IMG/VR virus record: IMGVR_UViG_3300009285_002342
Coordinates: 1-64,000 of that record
Direction: 5' to 3' (one strand)
DNA: 64,000 nucleotides
Source of the DNA: a virus
Under the pieces are notes generated by a model that was not told where the DNA came from, searched no databases, and worked only from the letters and a program-made list of their open reading frames with translations. Positions 1 through 7,988 of this stretch are shown here, piece after piece. Made by a program: the position numbers and the translations under genes. Position 1 is the stretch's first letter; every line of letters starts with the position of its first letter.

Positions 1-300
1 GTCTATGCCTATATAGCCGGTCAGGAATTTAATACCCCCTAATATAGTTTATGAATCTCGTATAGTTTATGAATACCGTTTAGTTTGGCTTGCCTAACTT
101 TATTTTCTGAATGCTATATAGTTACCGAACGAAAAATAGTTTATAAATAAAATTTAACTACTAAATGAAAAAAGGTTTATGAATACCGTTTAGTTTATAT
201 GCAAAAAATAGTTTATAAATAAAATTTAACTACTAAATGAAAAAAGGTTTATGAATACCGTTTAGTTTATATAGATTAACTTTATTTTCTGAATCTGATT
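1..300. repeat. AT-rich repeat region with a 69-bp tandem duplication
   Basis: No gene is visible. The stretch is built from variants of TAGTTTATGAATACCGTTT. One 69-bp block at 132-200 recurs exactly at 204-272 (72-bp period), and shorter variants lie at 46-86. The composition and repeats resemble an origin, partition or regulatory region, but no function can be assigned from the sequence. Confidence 0.8.
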
Positions 301-781
301 TAGTTTTCCGAAAGTCAGCCTGGATACGAAAGCAGCGACCGCCGGAATAAATAGCCAAAAACTCAGCGGAATAAATCACCGGAACTATCGACCTGGATAC
401 GACGGATAAAGCCTATCTAGATCTACCGAAATATCCGGCCTGTTTAAACGACTAAATCCTGATTTTAAAGACGAAAAAGCCAAAAGAAACTCGAATTCCC
501 CGCTTATAAATTAAAAACAAGCAACCTAATAAAATATTGAAATTAAAGAATTAAAAGAAAAACAAGCAAGTAAAGTGCGATTTAAGACGTGGTTAAAAAT
601 CGCCTATAGGATAGGGTTAATCATGGTTAGATCGTTTAACCTAATCGATTTTACGGATAGGGCCGGAAAGCCTTATCCAGTAAGGATTTACGGAGCTTTC
701 CGAGTCGATAAATCGAATTCATTAAATAAATTCAAATTATTTTAGCGGCTTATAGATAAAGGCTTGTTTTTGTTATAGATA
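301..781. other. Non-coding stretch with a degenerate intergenic element
   Basis: No convincing gene is seen. At about 625-655 the words GATCGTTTAACCTAATCGAT and TTTACGG match one end of the roughly 90-bp element found at 9733, 17501, 31526, 41509 and 57654. The other half is too diverged to align by eye. Confidence 0.5.
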
Positions 782-810
782 TTTAAAGGGTCAATTTTAT
801 CCAATAAAAT
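782..810 (+). promoter_or_regulatory. Predicted promoter TTTAAA-N17-TAAAAT
   Basis: TTTAAA at 782-787 is followed 17 bp later by TAAAAT at 805-810. It has the same -35 hexamer and spacing as four minus-strand promoters in this window and would read into the leftmost plus-strand gene. The extended TTGGT upstream of the -10 box seen in the others is absent. Confidence 0.5.
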
Positions 811-953
811 CACATAACTATAAACGCTTTAATTGTTTGATTTCATTAGCTTTTATTGCCTTGTTTTCCTTTAATCTCTTGACTTGCTTTAATCCCTATA
901 TTATAAAGGTATCGAAAATTGAATTTAACCACTTTCGGAAAGGGGAATTAATC

Positions 954-1133
954 ATGAATAAAAGATTTATCCTAATCGACCTGAATTCGGGATTGTTTTA
1001 CGACGGAGACGGAGACGGATTTTCCGCCTTTACCCCGTCGGGCGCGGCGAAACTGGATAGATACGATATCGTCGGAATTTTATCCGATAACCTTCGAAGC
1101 GGAAAAATCCGAGAAATCGAGGTATCGGAATAA
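954..1133 (+). CDS. Small hypothetical protein, 59 aa
   Basis: Unknown function. The ATG at 954 is chosen because GGAAAGGGGAATTAATC gives a good ribosome site just upstream; the frame stays open further 5' but without one. The product is acidic in its C-terminal third and contains a DGDGDG stretch at about residues 17-22 that superficially resembles a calcium loop, too little to claim binding. It is the first gene of the plus-strand block. Confidence 0.55.
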   Translation: MNKRFILIDLNSGLFYDGDGDGFSAFTPSGAAKLDRYDIVGILSDNLRSGKIREIEVSE

Positions 1134-1232
1134 ACCCGAAATCCGGCTAACGACCGGATCTATCCGTAAACTGGATATCGGATACCGAAGAGGGGAATCC
1201 AGAAAAACCACTAAGAGGGAAGGAATAAAACC

Positions 1233-1694
1233 ATGGCTAAAAAAGACAAGAAACAGGTCGTTATCGAAACCCCGGCCGCCGAAGTAAACAAAAAGCGGCC
1301 GACTTTCCGGACCGACACCGAAATCCTCGCTGCTATCCAGGAAAAGGCGGATGCTTCCTACCTGATTCAAAAACTCGGAATCACGCGCGGAACGTTAGCC
1401 GCGCGAATCGGCGCTATCCAGGCGAGAGAAAAACGATTCATCGAAGTCGCCGGTCTGTATGACTCGGAAACCCCTTCGGGCGCCGGCAAGGGCGCGTACA
1501 AAAAGAATCCGACGGTCATCCGTACGGGATACCTTTCGCTTTCACCGGCCTGGACCGAATCCTTACGAGAATCAGGAAAGATGAACGTCGGCGACGAGTA
1601 CAGCGTCACCTTTTCCGACGACGGGAGCGAAATCACCCTTCGGAGGGTAAAGTCCGGAAAGACCGAAACCCCGGCCGAAGTCCCGACGGCCTAA
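1233..1694 (+). CDS. Hypothetical protein with HTH-like and beta-rich segments
   Basis: 153 aa. The ribosome site AGGGAAGGA precedes the ATG. Residues 29-62 are helical and read like a helix-turn-helix (a KLGITRGTLAARIGAI core). Residues 100-140 form a short beta-rich tail of alternating hydrophobics. I see no catalytic motif, so a DNA-binding or chromatin-like role is only an inference. Codon use is noticeably more GC-rich than in neighbouring small genes, which can indicate high expression or separate origin. Confidence 0.6.
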   Translation: MAKKDKKQVVIETPAAEVNKKRPTFRTDTEILAAIQEKADASYLIQKLGITRGTLAARIGAIQAREKRFIEVAGLYDSETPSGAGKGAYKKNPTVIRTGYLSLSPAWTESLRESGKMNVGDEYSVTFSDDGSEITLRRVKSGKTETPAEVPTA

Positions 1695-1712
1695 TCCGGT
1701 AAGGAAAGCAAA

Positions 1713-1746
1713 GGGGAAACCGGGTTTAGGCTCTGTTTCCTCTTTA
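1713..1746 (+). terminator. Hairpin terminator
   Basis: GGAAAC and GTTTCC arms enclose a 14-nt loop and are followed by TCTTTACT. It lies directly downstream of the 153-aa gene and reads on the plus strand. The stem is short. Confidence 0.4.
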
Positions 1747-1806
1747 CTGTTTTTACTGGATATTTTAACCAGACAAACGATTAAAGAAAAGAAAGGAAAG
1801 CAAGCC

Positions 1807-2019
1807 ATGGTTAGAAAAAGAGACAAAGTCGCGGCCCTCCTGATTCAGAAAGGTTTCGAAGAGATTCAATCGAATAGCCGGAAATATCGTCGCTTTACCT
1901 CTAATCGTCCGGATCATTTTTTCTTTCTCGGAAAAGCCGCCGGACTTCGGTACGGTCGGAATGTATCCACTTCTCGGTCGGTCGAAACAATCAAATTTCT
2001 CGGAATAGACCTTATCTAA
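1807..2019 (+). CDS. Small basic hypothetical protein, 70 aa
   Basis: Unknown. GAAAGGAAAG lies upstream of the ATG. The product is very basic (many Arg and Lys), starts MVRKRDKVAALLIQKGFEEI and is soluble. It is a stand-alone gene between two hairpins. Confidence 0.5.
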   Translation: MVRKRDKVAALLIQKGFEEIQSNSRKYRRFTSNRPDHFFFLGKAAGLRYGRNVSTSRSVETIKFLGIDLI

Positions 2020-2042
2020 TTTTTAGATCCATAAGCAGTTTC

Positions 2043-2074
2043 GAAACCCCTTAGATTTAGTTCTAAGGAGTTTC
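2043..2074 (+). terminator. Inverted repeat, possible terminator
   Basis: GAAACNCCTTAGA pairs with TCTAAGGNGTTTC across a 6-nt loop. No U-run follows, so termination is uncertain. The phrase TTAGATCCAT just upstream is repeated before the hairpin at 2361, suggesting the two 3' regions share origin. Confidence 0.45.
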
Positions 2075-2120
2075 TGACTATCTGGATTAAACAACTCAAA
2101 AAAAGAAAGGAAATAAAGGC

Positions 2121-2339
2121 GTGTCTGGATACCGGATTATAACCAAGTCAGAAGCTTTAAGACTTCTCGAAAAGGAAAGGGAAAGATATTCAGGAAACAA
2201 CTTTTCTCTTCCGAAGGAAAACAATCCGATTACCCTTTATACAGGAGCGAAGCTTTTCGCCCGGAAAATCGGCTCCGTAATCAGGTACGGGGTTTATGGA
2301 TACGCTTACGACGGAAAAGATATTTCCGACCTCTTCTAG
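2121..2339 (+). CDS. Small hypothetical protein, 72 aa, GTG start
   Basis: Unknown. It starts at GTG 2121, preceded by GAAAGGAAATAAAGG; no ATG lies at a better place. The N-terminal half is helical with alternating charges, and the C-terminal half is Gly/Tyr-rich. No domain is recognised. Confidence 0.5.
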   Translation: MSGYRIITKSEALRLLEKERERYSGNNFSLPKENNPITLYTGAKLFARKIGSVIRYGVYGYAYDGKDISDLF

Positions 2340-2360
2340 AATTAGATCCATCTGGTTTTC

Positions 2361-2396
2361 GAAACCCGGTAAATTTCGGTTTACCGGGTTTCTCTA
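2361..2396 (+). terminator. Rho-independent-type terminator
   Basis: A perfect 13-bp stem (GAAACCCGGTAAA with TTTACCGGGTTTC) with a TTTCGG loop is followed by TCTATTTA. It closes the preceding gene. Confidence 0.65.
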
Positions 2397-2410
2397 TTTA
2401 GAGAGAAACC

Positions 2411-2686
2411 TTGAAAAATAAACGATATTTAGTAGATAAACGAAATTTAGTGAATAAAAAATATTCGCCGAATTTCGCCTATTTATTAGATAAATCATAT
2501 TCAGTAAATCTTGGGAATTCAGAAAATAAATCGTATTTAGTAAATATTAGATATTTAATAGCCGAACAAAATTCAGCAAATAAATCGTATTTAGTAAATA
2601 TTAGAAATTCAGAAAATAAATCGTATTTAGTAAATAATGAAGATTTAGAAAATAAACGATATTTAGTAAATACGATTTATTCGGGG
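2411..2686. repeat. AT-rich iteron-like array
   Basis: Multiple degenerate copies of AATAAATCGTATTTAGTAAAT occur here. The stretch happens to be open in one plus frame, but that product would be a repeat of KSYLVN units and is not a believable gene. The array ends at a G-rich phrase (CGGGGTAGAGTAGGGTGG). A sister array with the same unit and the same G-rich end lies at about 9407-9600. Confidence 0.75.
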
Positions 2687-2742
2687 TAGAGTAGGGTGGG
2701 AGCCAGATGGACTTTGAAAAAATTCCCGATAAAAAGCCTGCT

Positions 2743-2791
2743 CGTACTGCGAACTTTTGAGATTTAGATTCAAATCGTACTGCAAACTTTT
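2743..2791. repeat. Pair of 16-bp CGTACTGCAAACTTTT motifs
   Basis: Copies at 2743-2758 and 2776-2791 are 33 bp apart. The same pair with the same spacing recurs at 9650-9665 and 9683-9698, each time just after an iteron-like array. Single copies occur at 14249, 14484, 19452, 38098 and 51814. Confidence 0.7.
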
Positions 2792-2822
2792 CGATTTTCA
2801 AATTCAAAAAGGAGGGAAGGGA

Positions 2823-3005
2823 ATGAAAATGAATTACGAAGTAAGATCCAACGATATTGAAAATTTAAAAAAATATGGATCGCTTCTTTACAAAAGTTTC
2901 AATAGCTTCTTTAAGGCTGAAAAATATTTATTGAATACAATAAAATCCGATGATTCCGCTTATATCTATGACAACAGAAATCAAAAGGTATTGGAGATAA
3001 AATAA
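2823..3005 (+). CDS. Small hypothetical protein, 60 aa
   Basis: Unknown. The ATG at 2823 is chosen for the strong AAGGAGGGAAGGG ribosome site, although the frame extends 5' into the motif pair. The product is helical, Lys/Asn-rich and soluble. Its stop overlaps the next start as TAATG. Confidence 0.6.
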   Translation: MKMNYEVRSNDIENLKKYGSLLYKSFNSFFKAEKYLLNTIKSDDSAYIYDNRNQKVLEIK

Positions 3006-3133
3006 TGAATGAATTAATTTCGGCATGGATAAATAGCCCTTCGCTTTGGGCGCAAATCGTCGTAGCTTCGCCGATTATCGTCTGTTTAGGGATTTTGCTA
3101 ATCGGATTATTCCGAATAGCATTCAGAAAATAA
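3005..3133 (+). CDS. Small single-pass membrane protein, 42 aa
   Basis: The start overlaps the upstream stop (TAATG), indicating translational coupling. Residues 15-37 form one hydrophobic helix (IVVASPIIVCLGILLIGLF), followed by a basic tail RIAFRK, which predicts a cytoplasmic C-terminus. The size and topology fit small phage membrane proteins, but no specific role is visible. Confidence 0.6.
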   Translation: MNELISAWINSPSLWAQIVVASPIIVCLGILLIGLFRIAFRK

Positions 3134-3143
3134 ATATCGTTTA

Positions 3144-3172
3144 TGCTTGTTTTTCTTGAATTTTTTGATTAA
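3144..3172 (+). promoter_or_regulatory. Possible plus-strand promoter
   Basis: TTGTTT is followed, 17 bp later, by TAAAAT, about 35 bp upstream of the next gene. It differs from the TTTAAA-type promoters in this window and is a weak prediction. Confidence 0.3.
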
Positions 3173-3210
3173 AATTAAAACAAGTAAAAATTTAAACAGG
3201 GAGGAAAAAC

Positions 3211-3582
3211 ATGAAAAGTTATGTAGAATTTGAAAAAGGTTTTTCAGAGTCAGAGTTTCCAGTTCCTCCATATTTTAACACGGAATCAGAAAAACTTGTC
3301 AAAATTGTCTTTAAAAATCATGCCGTAATTTTAGATAATCCCTCTTCTTTCACAATTCAAAAGGAATCCCCTTCTCCTGAAACCGTTATCAATTATCTTC
3401 TGAATATCCGGAAAGTTACGGAAATCATCCCGAATAAACCGAAAAAGTGGCAAAAGACTTGGAGAAAATTCACCCGTGGAATCCCTATTCCGGGATACTT
3501 TTGGGTCAATATAAAAACCGGCTTATGCAAAAGTGGGCTGGAATTAAGTTATTCTTCAAGAATTGATTTCTTCAACGATTAA
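3211..3582 (+). CDS. Hypothetical protein, 123 aa
   Basis: Unknown. The CAGGGAGGAAAAAC leader is a clear ribosome site. The product is mixed alpha/beta with a basic patch KPKKWQKTWRKF around residues 73-85. It has no signal peptide or membrane helix. It is a single-gene unit closed by a long hairpin immediately downstream. Confidence 0.6.
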   Translation: MKSYVEFEKGFSESEFPVPPYFNTESEKLVKIVFKNHAVILDNPSSFTIQKESPSPETVINYLLNIRKVTEIIPNKPKKWQKTWRKFTRGIPIPGYFWVNIKTGLCKSGLELSYSSRIDFFND

Positions 3583-3584
3583 AT

Positions 3585-3635
3585 ACTTTGTATATCCCAT
3601 AAGTTAAAAATAGAGACTTACGGGATATACAAAGT
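3585..3635. terminator. Long bidirectional-looking hairpin
   Basis: ACTTTGTATATCCC-A-TAAGT pairs with ACTTA-C-GGGATATACAAAGT: about 20 bp with one mismatch and an 11-nt loop, followed by GTTTAATT. This is far longer than an ordinary terminator stem and could also be an operator or RNase-processed element. Confidence 0.55.
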
Positions 3636-3668
3636 GTTTAATTATCAACTACCATAAAGGAGGAAAAC

Positions 3669-3848
3669 ATGAAAACTAAAACCTATGTCTTTACGGAGAT
3701 TGAAGTATTCGCTATTCGAGATGCCTTAGTCGAAAAGTTTCATATGGACAAGGCAACTTCCCCAAATAGTCCTATTTTCATCGAAATGAAGAAAGCGACT
3801 GAAGCGTTGAAGGATCAATTCATAGACGATGCAAGAAATTGGAGGTAA
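3669..3848 (+). CDS. Small hypothetical protein, 59 aa
   Basis: Unknown. AAAGGAGGAAAAC precedes the ATG. The product is helical and charged, beginning MKTKTYVFTEIEVFAIRDAL. Its last codons (AATTGGAGGTAA) supply the ribosome site of the next gene, so the two are probably co-translated. Confidence 0.6.
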   Translation: MKTKTYVFTEIEVFAIRDALVEKFHMDKATSPNSPIFIEMKKATEALKDQFIDDARNWR

Positions 3849-3850
3849 AA

Positions 3851-4480
3851 ATGGCAAACATTCCTAAATGGACCGGGCAACTTCGCTATCCGAAAGGTAG
3901 CAATCGCCCAACGAAAAAAACGAAAACTCAAAAGGTAGAAGTTTGCGATTGCCCGCCTAAGTCCATTGAAATAGTAAGATGGACAGACGGGGAAGTAATC
4001 GCGGAAGGGGTTTCCGTTAAAGCGGCTGCCGAAAGGAAACGTAACCTTAACGGAGCAGACCTTTCGGGGACTGACTTGGATGGGGCAAATCTAAGGCAAG
4101 CCAAACTTCGAAACGCATATTTAGGAAACGTATTCGCTCCCAATATCGATTTGAGGAATTCCGATTTGAGAAATATGGATGCGAAGGGTGCGGATTTCTC
4201 AGGTGCAGATTTCGAGGGAGCAAATGCTTCCAATGCTTCTTTTAAAGAAGCGAAGCTGGAAAAAACCGATTTCCGAAATTCAAATCTTGAAAATGCGGAT
4301 TTCAGGGAATCAATTTTAACCGGGGCGAATTTCGCGGCCGCCAATATCCGTAAAGCAGACTTTCGTGGTGCGAAGGATGCTGAATTATCGGGAAGCTATG
4401 GTAAACCTTTATCCGATGATATACCGGAAGGGTTTTTTGATTCACTTTTATCGGCATTCGCAAGGAGGGAAGATGTTTAG
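3851..4480 (+). CDS. Pentapeptide-repeat protein, 209 aa
   Basis: Residues about 63-180 are runs of A(D/N)(L/F)xx pentapeptides (for example NLNGADLSGTDLDGANL), the signature of the right-handed quadrilateral beta helix seen in MfpA and Qnr proteins. Some family members mimic DNA and shield gyrase; others have no known role, so gyrase protection here is only a possibility. The N-terminal 45 residues are basic with a CDCPP patch. The ATG at 3851 follows GGAGG; an upstream TTG in the same frame at 3839 is less likely. Confidence 0.85.
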   Translation: MANIPKWTGQLRYPKGSNRPTKKTKTQKVEVCDCPPKSIEIVRWTDGEVIAEGVSVKAAAERKRNLNGADLSGTDLDGANLRQAKLRNAYLGNVFAPNIDLRNSDLRNMDAKGADFSGADFEGANASNASFKEAKLEKTDFRNSNLENADFRESILTGANFAAANIRKADFRGAKDAELSGSYGKPLSDDIPEGFFDSLLSAFARREDV

Positions 4481-4607
4481 ACTTTCGATGAAAAGAGGAA
4501 GTCGAATAGTTGAAATCGGATTTTTCAGAAGGAAGGCAAGAGCCCTTCAGATATCTGTTCTTTTAGAATGGAATCATTCTTGGAAACCGATTATAGAAAA
4601 GATTTAA
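4473..4607 (+). CDS. Very small basic protein, 44 aa
   Basis: Unknown. It starts at ATG 4473 behind AAGGAGGGAAG and overlaps the end of the pentapeptide gene by 8 bp. The product is Arg/Lys-rich. The frame is open upstream but only as an out-of-frame shadow of the preceding gene. Confidence 0.45.
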   Translation: MFRLSMKRGSRIVEIGFFRRKARALQISVLLEWNHSWKPIIEKI

Positions 4608-4619
4608 AGGAGAAACGGA

Positions 4620-4841
4620 ATGAAAAAGACATTACAACAAAAGGCGAACGCTTTAGCACGTTCAAAAGGTTACGGTATAGCAACCGAAATCGTCTTGATT
4701 GACGAAACAGAGCCAAAAATCATCCGGCATATCAAATACGGATATCGGAAAAATACGACGGACGAATATGTACCGAACGCATACCGTCAGAACTTCGGAT
4801 GGAAAAACACTTATTATCAGCCAGCAGTGACCGTCGTCTGA
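4620..4841 (+). CDS. Small hypothetical protein, 73 aa
   Basis: Unknown. AAAGGAGAAACGGA gives the ribosome site. The N-terminus is basic (MKKTLQQKANALARSKGYG) and the C-terminus is rich in Tyr and Asn. It lies in a tightly spaced run with its neighbours. Confidence 0.55.
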   Translation: MKKTLQQKANALARSKGYGIATEIVLIDETEPKIIRHIKYGYRKNTTDEYVPNAYRQNFGWKNTYYQPAVTVV

Positions 4842-4861
4842 TGGCCGAAAGGAGATACAGA

Positions 4862-5242
4862 ATGAAAGACTATTTATTCATAGCCCCGGACGGAGATCTT
4901 TTCGATACCAGGAAAAAGAATTGGTCAAAAAAACCTTTACGGCCGAAATTCCGATATTCTTTTTCCAATATTCGCAACGTCAATCAGTTAAAATCTACCT
5001 TACGCAATGGCGAATTCGCCTGGCCGGGTGGATATCCCATGTTTTTTCATACGTCGGATGGTGCAGCACTTCATTTCGATTGCGTACGGGAGAACCTTCG
5101 AAAGGTTATTGATTCCGTCGCGAAGAAAGATAACGACGGATGGAGAGTCGTTGGAATCGAAATCAACTATGAATCGGAACTTTATTGCGATCATTGCGGC
5201 AATCCGATCGAATCAGCATACGGAGAGGAAAAAGAAGAATGA
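4862..5242 (+). CDS. Hypothetical protein with C-terminal CxxC
   Basis: 126 aa of unknown function. The ATG at 4862 follows GAAAGGAGATACAG. The C-terminus has YCDHCGNPIE, half of a zinc ribbon, with no second CxxC in this chain. The following gene, which overlaps by ATGA, carries several CxxC pairs, so the two products could be partners; that is inference from order only. Confidence 0.6.
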   Translation: MKDYLFIAPDGDLFDTRKKNWSKKPLRPKFRYSFSNIRNVNQLKSTLRNGEFAWPGGYPMFFHTSDGAALHFDCVRENLRKVIDSVAKKDNDGWRVVGIEINYESELYCDHCGNPIESAYGEEKEE

Positions 5243-5610
5243 AAAAAAATCATATCATATATCAAGAGGCAAAAGGGGAAATATCCGACATTTCCATAGG
5301 TTTTAATCCATATTGTAATTCCTGTAAAGAGCGTTTCGGATTTAGAAACACTTTCGCTGCTTTACAGGCAATTGAAACGTGGCAAAATGGACACGAACTT
5401 ATTCCAATTTCTACCTGGGAGGAATGCGATTGCTGCGGAAAAACACCTCAAGGACAAAAGCAACAACTCTATATCGCACACGGCGTAGATGAAAACGACG
5501 ATTTAGTCTGTTTTTTCTGTGCGAGAAATGTAAAAATAAAATATAATCATGCCGAAATACGGGATATTCGCTATCCCGTATCTGACCGGAAGTGGTGCTT
5601 TCGGCGCTGA
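5239..5610 (+). CDS. Cysteine-rich putative zinc-binding protein, 123 aa
   Basis: The start overlaps the previous stop (ATGA). Cysteine pairs occur as CNSC (about 26-29), CDCC (about 63-66) and CFFC (about 91-94), enough for one or two zinc sites. No nuclease or ligand motif is recognised. Confidence 0.6.
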   Translation: MKKNHIIYQEAKGEISDISIGFNPYCNSCKERFGFRNTFAALQAIETWQNGHELIPISTWEECDCCGKTPQGQKQQLYIAHGVDENDDLVCFFCARNVKIKYNHAEIRDIRYPVSDRKWCFRR

Positions 5611-5636
5611 ATGAGGCAAACCATAAAGGAGAAACT

Positions 5637-5844
5637 ATGAGAACTATAATTACCAGACCAAATAAATACGGATTTTATGACGAAGTTGGAATGAATAACT
5701 GTTTTTTTGACTTCGGATTATAAAACGGAAAGCGGCCTGATCAAATACGGAATCCCGAAATATTTCCGAGGTAAATTGCGAATCGAAATCTATACGAGTC
5801 TTCATATGTCTAAACCGGCGAAAACTCTTTACGTCGAAAGGTAA
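5637..5844 (+). pseudogene. Small gene broken at a T7 homopolymer
   Basis: Behind AAAGGAGAAACT a frame opens at ATG 5637 and stops at 5721-5723 after 28 codons. The run of seven T at 5702-5708 is the apparent breakpoint. With six T the frame would continue as ...NCFLTSDYKTESGLIKYGI... to TAA 5842-5844, giving a 68-aa protein that ends just before the next gene. This may be a real +1 frameshift, a decayed gene, or a homopolymer error in the assembly. Confidence 0.55.
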
Positions 5845-5850
5845 AAACTC

Positions 5851-6609
5851 ATGTATCTTCAAATAACGACTAAATGCAACTTCCGCTGTGCGCACTGCTG
5901 TTATTCGTGTAGTATGCGCGGTAAACATGGAGAGTTTCACGTTATTTCCGAAGCTATTAATTTTGCATCAAAATACGATGACGCAACAATTTCAATAGGT
6001 GGAGGAGAGCCGACTTTACATCCGCAATTTTTCGATATTCTTCGGAAATGCCTAGATAATTTTGATTATGTATGGATGGCCACTAACGGCAGTCAAACTG
6101 AAACAATGTACCGTCTCAGGGACATTCTGGATGAAAATGATTACCCTCTGATAGATACTGCCTGCAAATGTACTGAAGAAGAAATCGAAAATGGTGAATG
6201 TACCTGTTACGATTACGATAACTCTATTTACCAAGAAAAAAAGCTCTCCGTTGCTTTATCTCAAGATTACTTCCACGATGAAATAAACCAGAAAATAGTT
6301 GACTTATGGACAACTAGAGCAAAAAATCGGCAATCCGGTTTCGAAATCCGCAACGTCACACAATCCTATTCCGGTGTAGCCACCGAAGGAAGGGCGAAGA
6401 AAACTGGAAGTGGATGGTCGGATCACTGTGTCTGTAACGATATCATAATTAAACCAGACGGCAAACTGAAGCTTTGCGGATGTGCGAAATCACCGGTTAT
6501 AGGCGATATCTGGAATGGAATAGACGAAAAGTGGGAAAAACGTATGCAAGATAAAAGATATACTGATGAACGATGTTATAAATCATTAAGAAAAGGAGGA
6601 AAGAAATGA
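5851..6609 (+). CDS. Radical SAM protein
   Basis: 252 aa. Residues 9-16 are CNFRCAHC, the CxxxCxxC motif that holds the [4Fe-4S] cluster and binds SAM, followed by GGGEP at 50-54, the SAM-amine-binding motif. A C-terminal cysteine group (DHCVCND near 193, LCGCAK near 212) resembles a truncated SPASM/twitch auxiliary cluster region. The reaction cannot be deduced. It overlaps the next gene by ATGA. Radical SAM genes in phages are known in base-modification and peptide-maturation settings; neither is demonstrated here. Two more radical SAM genes lie near the right end of the window. Confidence 0.85.
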   Translation: MYLQITTKCNFRCAHCCYSCSMRGKHGEFHVISEAINFASKYDDATISIGGGEPTLHPQFFDILRKCLDNFDYVWMATNGSQTETMYRLRDILDENDYPLIDTACKCTEEEIENGECTCYDYDNSIYQEKKLSVALSQDYFHDEINQKIVDLWTTRAKNRQSGFEIRNVTQSYSGVATEGRAKKTGSGWSDHCVCNDIIIKPDGKLKLCGCAKSPVIGDIWNGIDEKWEKRMQDKRYTDERCYKSLRKGGKK

Positions 6610-7076
6610 CAAATTTCGCAGGTTTTAAATATCCAACGACGATTTATGAACTTCCTAAACCCTTAGGGGCTTCGGGTATTCGAAAGAAAAGAGAAATCAG
6701 AAAACATTGCGGGCCTTATACAATGGAAAAACCATTACCATTACAGGAAAAACATGAAGGAGGTATGTTTTATTTAAACGACGTTTTCCAGCCCGGAAGG
6801 TACTGGAAGTACGCCGATGAAATTAATCGTCGAATTGAGCATAAAGGCTGGTTTATAGACGATTTCTGTGATGAAACTATGAAGGGAATCGTGATATACC
6901 TTCCGCACGGTAAATTTCTCGCAGGTTGGACGATGGGCGAAGGAATGATTTCGTACTATTCCGGTGATATCTATTGTGACGAAGAAGAGGCGGCTTGGGC
7001 AGCTAATGAAGAAGCAAGAATGGCAGCCGAAAAAGAACAAGTGTATAGAGAAAAGGAGGAAAGAAATGAACTATGA
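6606..7076 (+). CDS. Hypothetical protein, 156 aa
   Basis: Unknown. It is coupled to the radical SAM gene by an ATGA overlap, which makes it a candidate partner or substrate, but it has no obvious leader-peptide character. The centre is aromatic-rich; the last 30 residues are a charged Ala/Glu helix. Confidence 0.6.
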   Translation: MTNFAGFKYPTTIYELPKPLGASGIRKKREIRKHCGPYTMEKPLPLQEKHEGGMFYLNDVFQPGRYWKYADEINRRIEHKGWFIDDFCDETMKGIVIYLPHGKFLAGWTMGEGMISYYSGDIYCDEEEAAWAANEEARMAAEKEQVYREKEERNEL

Positions 7077-7707
7077 CGAAAAAACAGGAATTTTTTACGG
7101 TGTGATTTCACAGCATTCACTCAATCCAGATGCAGCCAACGATATCTTCATGGACGGGACTGACGTTAATTATGAAACAATGAAGGAGGAACTGAAAGAC
7201 TCTTTCGAGCAAGCCTTTGAACTATGGTGCGAGGATAACGATATTGATTCTAGCGATTCCAGAATTAGTTCGGCGCTAGACGATATGAAAGATGCGATTG
7301 AAGAAGTGGCCGGGGAATCATACGAAAGCGATTCTTCGAATATGGAGTATGAAAGTGATGGTTATCATATCATCACCGCACTGGATTCCGATTTAATGGT
7401 CCTAAAATCACCTTTCGTTACTTTCGCACCGCCCTGCTCGCCATGTGTCCCGGCCGCCGGAAACCTGGACGATATGGCTAGGTTATGGAAAGAATCGGAA
7501 TTCTATAAAAGCGCAATGGTTACCGGAGTAACGGCAAAAACCTTGAATTCCGGAATTTCTCCGTTTTACGGCGATTATAACATCCGGGTTACCTACTGCT
7601 TAGGCCCGGACTATTTTAACGATGAAAAAGCACCTTATCCGGTATGTCGAATCAATGATGAAGGCAATCTTTTGGAATGGACTTTTCCCGAAAGGAGAAT
7701 GCTATGA
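7066..7707 (+). CDS. Acidic hypothetical protein, 213 aa
   Basis: Unknown. The ATG at 7066 lies 10 bp inside the previous gene after AAAAGGAGGAAAG. The product is strongly acidic, with Asp/Glu/Ser-rich residues 25-90 and a PPCSPCVPA segment near 130. No membrane helix or known motif is seen. Confidence 0.6.
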   Translation: MNYDEKTGIFYGVISQHSLNPDAANDIFMDGTDVNYETMKEELKDSFEQAFELWCEDNDIDSSDSRISSALDDMKDAIEEVAGESYESDSSNMEYESDGYHIITALDSDLMVLKSPFVTFAPPCSPCVPAAGNLDDMARLWKESEFYKSAMVTGVTAKTLNSGISPFYGDYNIRVTYCLGPDYFNDEKAPYPVCRINDEGNLLEWTFPERRML

Positions 7708-7988
7708 TGACAATTTCAGACATGAATCCGACTGTGCATTTTAGCGGATCGTTAAATTCAGGCAACATCCAAGGGTTGTTTGTGGCAATCCACGAAACAA
7801 CAGGCCTTCACTTTGGATACATGCCCAGGGAAATAGTCGGTACACAATTTATTTCCGCGATATTGACGTTGTGCGGAAAAAAGAAATTGAGCAAAATCCA
7901 TCGGCAAGTTGTCGATGCCGCTATCAGGGCGTGGGCAATCGGAATCGGATTAGGCAATCCTCGTATATCCTGGCCAAATTGTTATTAA
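7704..7988 (+). CDS. Hypothetical protein, 94 aa
   Basis: Unknown. Two consecutive ATG codons at 7704 and 7707 overlap the upstream stop; GAAAGGAGAATGC is the ribosome site. The C-terminal half looks like one amphipathic helix (KIHRQVVDAAIRAWAIGIGL). Confidence 0.55.
   Translation: MMTISDMNPTVHFSGSLNSGNIQGLFVAIHETTGLHFGYMPREIVGTQFISAILTLCGKKKLSKIHRQVVDAAIRAWAIGIGLGNPRISWPNCY

Noticed and set aside
837-953. Upstream extension of the first gene
   Set aside because: No ribosome site at 837; strong one at 954.
2411-2686. CRISPR array
   Set aside because: Repeats are degenerate, AT-rich and too short, spacers are not unique, and no cas gene is present.
2411-2689. 92-codon open frame with KSYLVN repeats
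   Set aside because: It is the translation of an AT-rich DNA repeat array; the sister array at 9407 is not open in the matching frame.
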